Below are positions 7,071 to 8,726 of a stretch of DNA of 8,726 nt, in pieces. The notes below the pieces were generated by a model. The model saw only the letters and a program-made list of their open reading frames with translations, had not been told where the DNA came from and ran no database searches. Made by a program: the position numbers and the translations under genes. Position 1 is the first letter of the stretch. The number at the start of each line of letters is the position of its first letter. Source of the DNA: Gammaproteobacteria bacterium (GTDB lineage: Bacteria > Pseudomonadota > Gammaproteobacteria > Steroidobacterales > GCA-2729495); assembly GCA_023383735.1 (NCBI GenBank), contig JAHDYN010000056.1:1-8726 (forward strand). The letters are read 5' to 3'.

Positions 7071-7685
7071 TCAGGCCGCCACCAGTGTCCACAGCCAGTA
7101 GCCGAGCACGCTGATCAGTACCAGCGAGCCGAGTCCATAAACGCCCGAGCGTATTGCCGCCGTGGGCTCGGCCCGTTTGTACCCGGTGATCATGGCACGG
7201 GCGAGGTTTTCACGGTCCAGCAGGCTGGAAACGACCACCCCGGCGATGTGCAGGCCGACCACCATCAGCCAGGCATTGGCGAAGAACTCATGCACTTCCT
7301 CGAAGGCATCGCCGCCAACTTCGTTGTAGATCGCATAGCCGCTGAGGCCTGTCAGTCCGGCGAGTATCAGTATCGCCCATATCGCCAGACTGCCGGCCGG
7401 GTTGTGGCCGACGTAATGTGGCCGCTCACCGCGCAACAGTTGCCGCAGGTAGCTCGCCATCTCGCGCGGGCGATACATGAAGGAGCGGAACTGCGCGTAG
7501 CGGGTGCCGGTCAGGCCCCAGACGAGCCGGAACACGATGAGACCGAGCACCGTGTAGCCGAACATCACGTGGATGTTCCGCAGGCGCTCGCCGTCTGCCA
7601 GCAGATACGCGCCGGCGAAGCTGATGGCCAGTGTCCAGTGAAATACCCGCACCGGCAGATCCCATATCAATGCCTTGTCCTGCAT
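7071..7685 (-). CDS. Cytochrome b561-type membrane diheme protein of the SHP/DHC cassette
   Basis: The 204-residue protein is a four- or five-helix membrane cytochrome b of the b561 / Ni-Fe-hydrogenase b-subunit superfamily. It opens with the family signature WDLPVRVFHWTLA (His16), then has His39 (NIHVMFGY), His90/His94 in the loop before the third helix, His132 (EEVHEFFAN) and His146 (VGLHIAGV). The paired helix histidines (16, 39, 132, 146) are candidate ligands for two b hemes. Related proteins oxidise membrane quinols and pass electrons to periplasmic c-type cytochromes. AAGGAG lies 7 bases before the start, and the gene is only 12 bases after the diheme cytochrome gene, making it the last gene of the operon. 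The inferred partner is the DHC encoded just upstream. No obvious stem-loop terminator was found in the 44 bases beyond the stop. Confidence 0.93.
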   Translation of the reverse strand: MQDKALIWDLPVRVFHWTLAISFAGAYLLADGERLRNIHVMFGYTVLGLIVFRLVWGLTGTRYAQFRSFMYRPREMASYLRQLLRGERPHYVGHNPAGSLAIWAILILAGLTGLSGYAIYNEVGGDAFEEVHEFFANAWLMVVGLHIAGVVVSSLLDRENLARAMITGYKRAEPTAAIRSGVYGLGSLVLISVLGYWLWTLVAA

Positions 7686-7697
7686 GGTGCTGCTCCT

Positions 7698-8183
7698 TCA
7701 GGGAACCTTGATGTCGCGTTCGCGGAAACTGCCCCTGTCCGCACCCGGATGGCAGGCGCCACAGTTGGCCGCGCTGCCGATTGCAGGCGACTTCCATTTG
7801 GCAGCCGGAACCTCGTCGTGCTCGTTGCGAAACCACTTCGTCCCGGTGATGCGCAGGGTCGAGCTTTCCGCTTTCTGGCTGCTCTTGCTGCGTTTGGCGT
7901 TCTGGACCAGAAAGGTCTCGATCGTGTCGGCTGTCTGGGCATCGACGCTTGCGTCCGAGCCGAAGTGCTGGTCCAGCGCAGCCATCATCGATCGCCAGGA
8001 TTCGGCCGGCAGAAAGCGGGCCGGATAGGCGATATGGCAACTGCCACATTCCTCCTGCCAGACCGGGTTGGTGGGCGCCGGCTTTTTTGCACCGTCGGCA
8101 TGGCTTGCCAGTGGCAGGGCGATGACGACCAGGCAAAGTGCCGTGGCAGTGCTGAGCCGCTGGCGATGTAGTGCCTTGTTCAT
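7698..8183 (-). CDS. dhc: Periplasmic diheme cytochrome c (DHC family)
   Basis: The 161-residue precursor has a Sec signal peptide (1-29, ending ASHA) and two heme c attachment motifs, CGSCH (46-50) and CGACH (141-145). The sequence between them matches the DHC family: after the first heme come IAYPARFLPAESW, HFGSDASVD, an RIT motif and an EHDE motif that can supply the second axial His ligand. In Rhodobacter sphaeroides, DHC is the known electron donor to the oxygen-binding cytochrome SHP, and here it sits directly between the SHP and cytochrome b genes, with 16- and 12-base gaps. The role is therefore electron relay from membrane cytochrome b to SHP in the periplasm. The start at 8183 is supported by AGGGAGA about 8 bases upstream and gives a clean signal peptide; the frame is open 90 bases further upstream but that part overlaps SHP. 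Confidence 0.93.
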   Translation of the reverse strand: MNKALHRQRLSTATALCLVVIALPLASHADGAKKPAPTNPVWQEECGSCHIAYPARFLPAESWRSMMAALDQHFGSDASVDAQTADTIETFLVQNAKRSKSSQKAESSTLRITGTKWFRNEHDEVPAAKWKSPAIGSAANCGACHPGADRGSFRERDIKVP

Positions 8184-8199
8184 GAATGAAATCTCCCTA

Positions 8200-8598
8200 T
8201 CAAGGTTTGACTGATCGCAGCCAGGTGATGACATCGCCCTGTTCCCGGGCCGTGCATTCCCGGTCGAAGACATCGCGGCAATTGCGCTTGAACCACTTCT
8301 CCACCTTGGCGGAATCGGTAAAGCGCTTCGCGTTGCTGGCCGGCGCCATCGGCTGGATCGTCTTGCCGGTCACGGTGTGGCGGCCGGGCTTGAGCGGGTC
8401 CGTGGTATGGCAGGTGCTGCAACTCCAGTCCTTGCCCTGGGTGCGCCAAAGGGCTGCGCCACGTTCGGCCGAAAAACCGCTGAAGCTCCTGTCGCTGCGC
8501 GCTGCTGCCGTGATCGCATCGAGCGGGTCAGCAGCCTGCGCGAGGCTGGCAGCGAGCAGCATCGCAGCCAGGGCGCCGATACGTACGGTCTCTTTCAT
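8200..8598 (-). CDS. shp: SHP-type oxygen-binding monoheme cytochrome c (DUF1924 family)
   Basis: The 132-residue precursor has a signal peptide (1-22, ending AQA) and one heme c motif CSTCH (60-64). The C-terminal half carries the diagnostic SHP/DUF1924 block: TGKTIQPMAP, RFTDSAKVEKWFKRNC and the second Cys115 in DRECT, then GDVITWL. By alignment from memory to Rhodobacter sphaeroides SHP, Asn106 is the labile sixth heme ligand (Asn88 there), and Cys107/Cys115 match the cysteine pair around it. SHP is an unusual high-spin c cytochrome whose Asn ligand swings away to let O2 or NO bind; nitric-oxide dioxygenase-like chemistry has been reported for it, but the physiological role is unsettled. 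It is the first gene of the shp-dhc-cytochrome b operon. GGGGA lies 8 bases before the ATG. A two-half-site response-regulator box precedes it. Confidence 0.92.
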   Translation of the reverse strand: MKETVRIGALAAMLLAASLAQAADPLDAITAAARSDRSFSGFSAERGAALWRTQGKDWSCSTCHTTDPLKPGRHTVTGKTIQPMAPASNAKRFTDSAKVEKWFKRNCRDVFDRECTAREQGDVITWLRSVKP

Positions 8599-8631
8599 GT
8601 CCTTTGTCCCCGTGTTTCTGGTCTGGTTGCA

Positions 8632-8637
8632 AATGTA
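8632..8637 (-). promoter_or_regulatory. Predicted -10 element of the shp operon
   Basis: Read leftward this is TACATT, a moderate match to the sigma-70 -10 consensus, 33 bases before the shp start codon. No -35 hexamer is present at the right spacing; the CTTAAG tandem box occupies that place, its near half-site ending 10 bases upstream. That arrangement is typical of promoters activated by OmpR-family response regulators such as PhoP and PmrA. Inference from sequence only. Confidence 0.5.
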
Positions 8638-8646
8638 GACAGCGAA

Positions 8647-8665
8647 CCTTAAGTGCTGCTTAAGG
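8647..8665. promoter_or_regulatory. PmrA/QseB-like response-regulator box upstream of shp
   Basis: CCTTAAG-TGCTG-CTTAAGG is at once a perfect 7-base inverted repeat with a 5-base spacer and a direct repeat CTTAAG-N5-CTTAAG (8648-8664), since CTTAAG is its own reverse complement. The known PmrA-type box is YTTAAK-N5-YTTAAK, so both half-sites and the spacing match. It lies 10 bp from a -10-like TACATT facing shp and 12 bp from TACGCT (8678-8683) facing right, so it could control both directions. The regulator itself is not in the window. Confidence 0.6.
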
Positions 8666-8695
8666 CCGCCCGCGTGCTACGCTCGCGCCGCTCCC

Positions 8696-8726
8696 ATGCG
8701 TATCCAGACCCTCCGTGAACTCCTGC
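8696..8726 (+). CDS. Possible start of a divergent gene, first ten codons only
   Basis: ATG at 8696 opens MRIQTLRELL and the frame is still open at the window edge. A short basic start running into leucines would suit a sensor kinase or other membrane protein, and two-component genes are common beside operators of this type, but ten residues cannot show this. There is no Shine-Dalgarno; a -10-like TACGCT ends 12 bases before the ATG, so the message would have a very short leader. The true start may lie further downstream, or there may be no gene. Confidence 0.35.
   Translation, partial: MRIQTLRELL

Noticed and set aside
8184..8273. N-terminal extension of the diheme cytochrome up to 8273
   Set aside because: It would overlap the shp coding end and bury the signal peptide; the start at 8183 has a good ribosome site and a clean leader.

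Overview
This is an ordinary high-GC chromosomal stretch (G+C looks well above 60%). Gene style and protein families suggest a proteobacterium, most likely a gammaproteobacterium; that is inferred from codon use and families, not from a marker gene. It holds ten clear protein genes, counting one truncated at the left edge, plus a possible gene start at the right edge. I saw no tRNA, rRNA, CRISPR array or insertion sequence.

Left region (1-3585). A truncated, leftward gene for an exported Rossmann-fold NAD(P)-binding lipoprotein (1-258) diverges from a tightly packed rightward run. The run is an aldo/keto reductase (344-1327), a LEA type 2 lipoprotein (1320-1859), an unrecognised alpha-helical protein (1856-2416) and a membrane protein with a bactofilin-like polymer-forming repeat domain (2446-3585). 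The first three overlap by 8 and 4 bases and the fourth follows after 29 bases, so they look like one envelope/stress-flavoured transcription unit. A perfect inverted repeat (283-298) sits in the divergent gap.

Middle region (3393-7026). A leftward membrane-bound c-di-GMP protein (sensor region, HAMP, degenerate GGDEF, intact EAL) is predicted to be a phosphodiesterase. Its reading frame runs about 190 bases into the end of the convergent polymer-domain gene. It diverges from a rightward, apparently cytosolic beta-propeller gene.

Right region (7071-8726). A compact leftward three-gene cassette encodes an SHP-type oxygen-binding monoheme cytochrome c, a diheme cytochrome c (DHC) and a membrane cytochrome b561. 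The inferred electron path is quinol to membrane b-hemes to DHC to SHP and then to O2, NO or a related small ligand. Upstream lies a near-ideal PmrA/QseB-type response-regulator box, CTTAAG-N5-CTTAAG (8648-8664), placed 10 bp from a -10-like TACATT. It is also well placed to act on a possible divergent gene whose first ten codons are at the right edge. This cassette with its operator is the most interesting system in the window.
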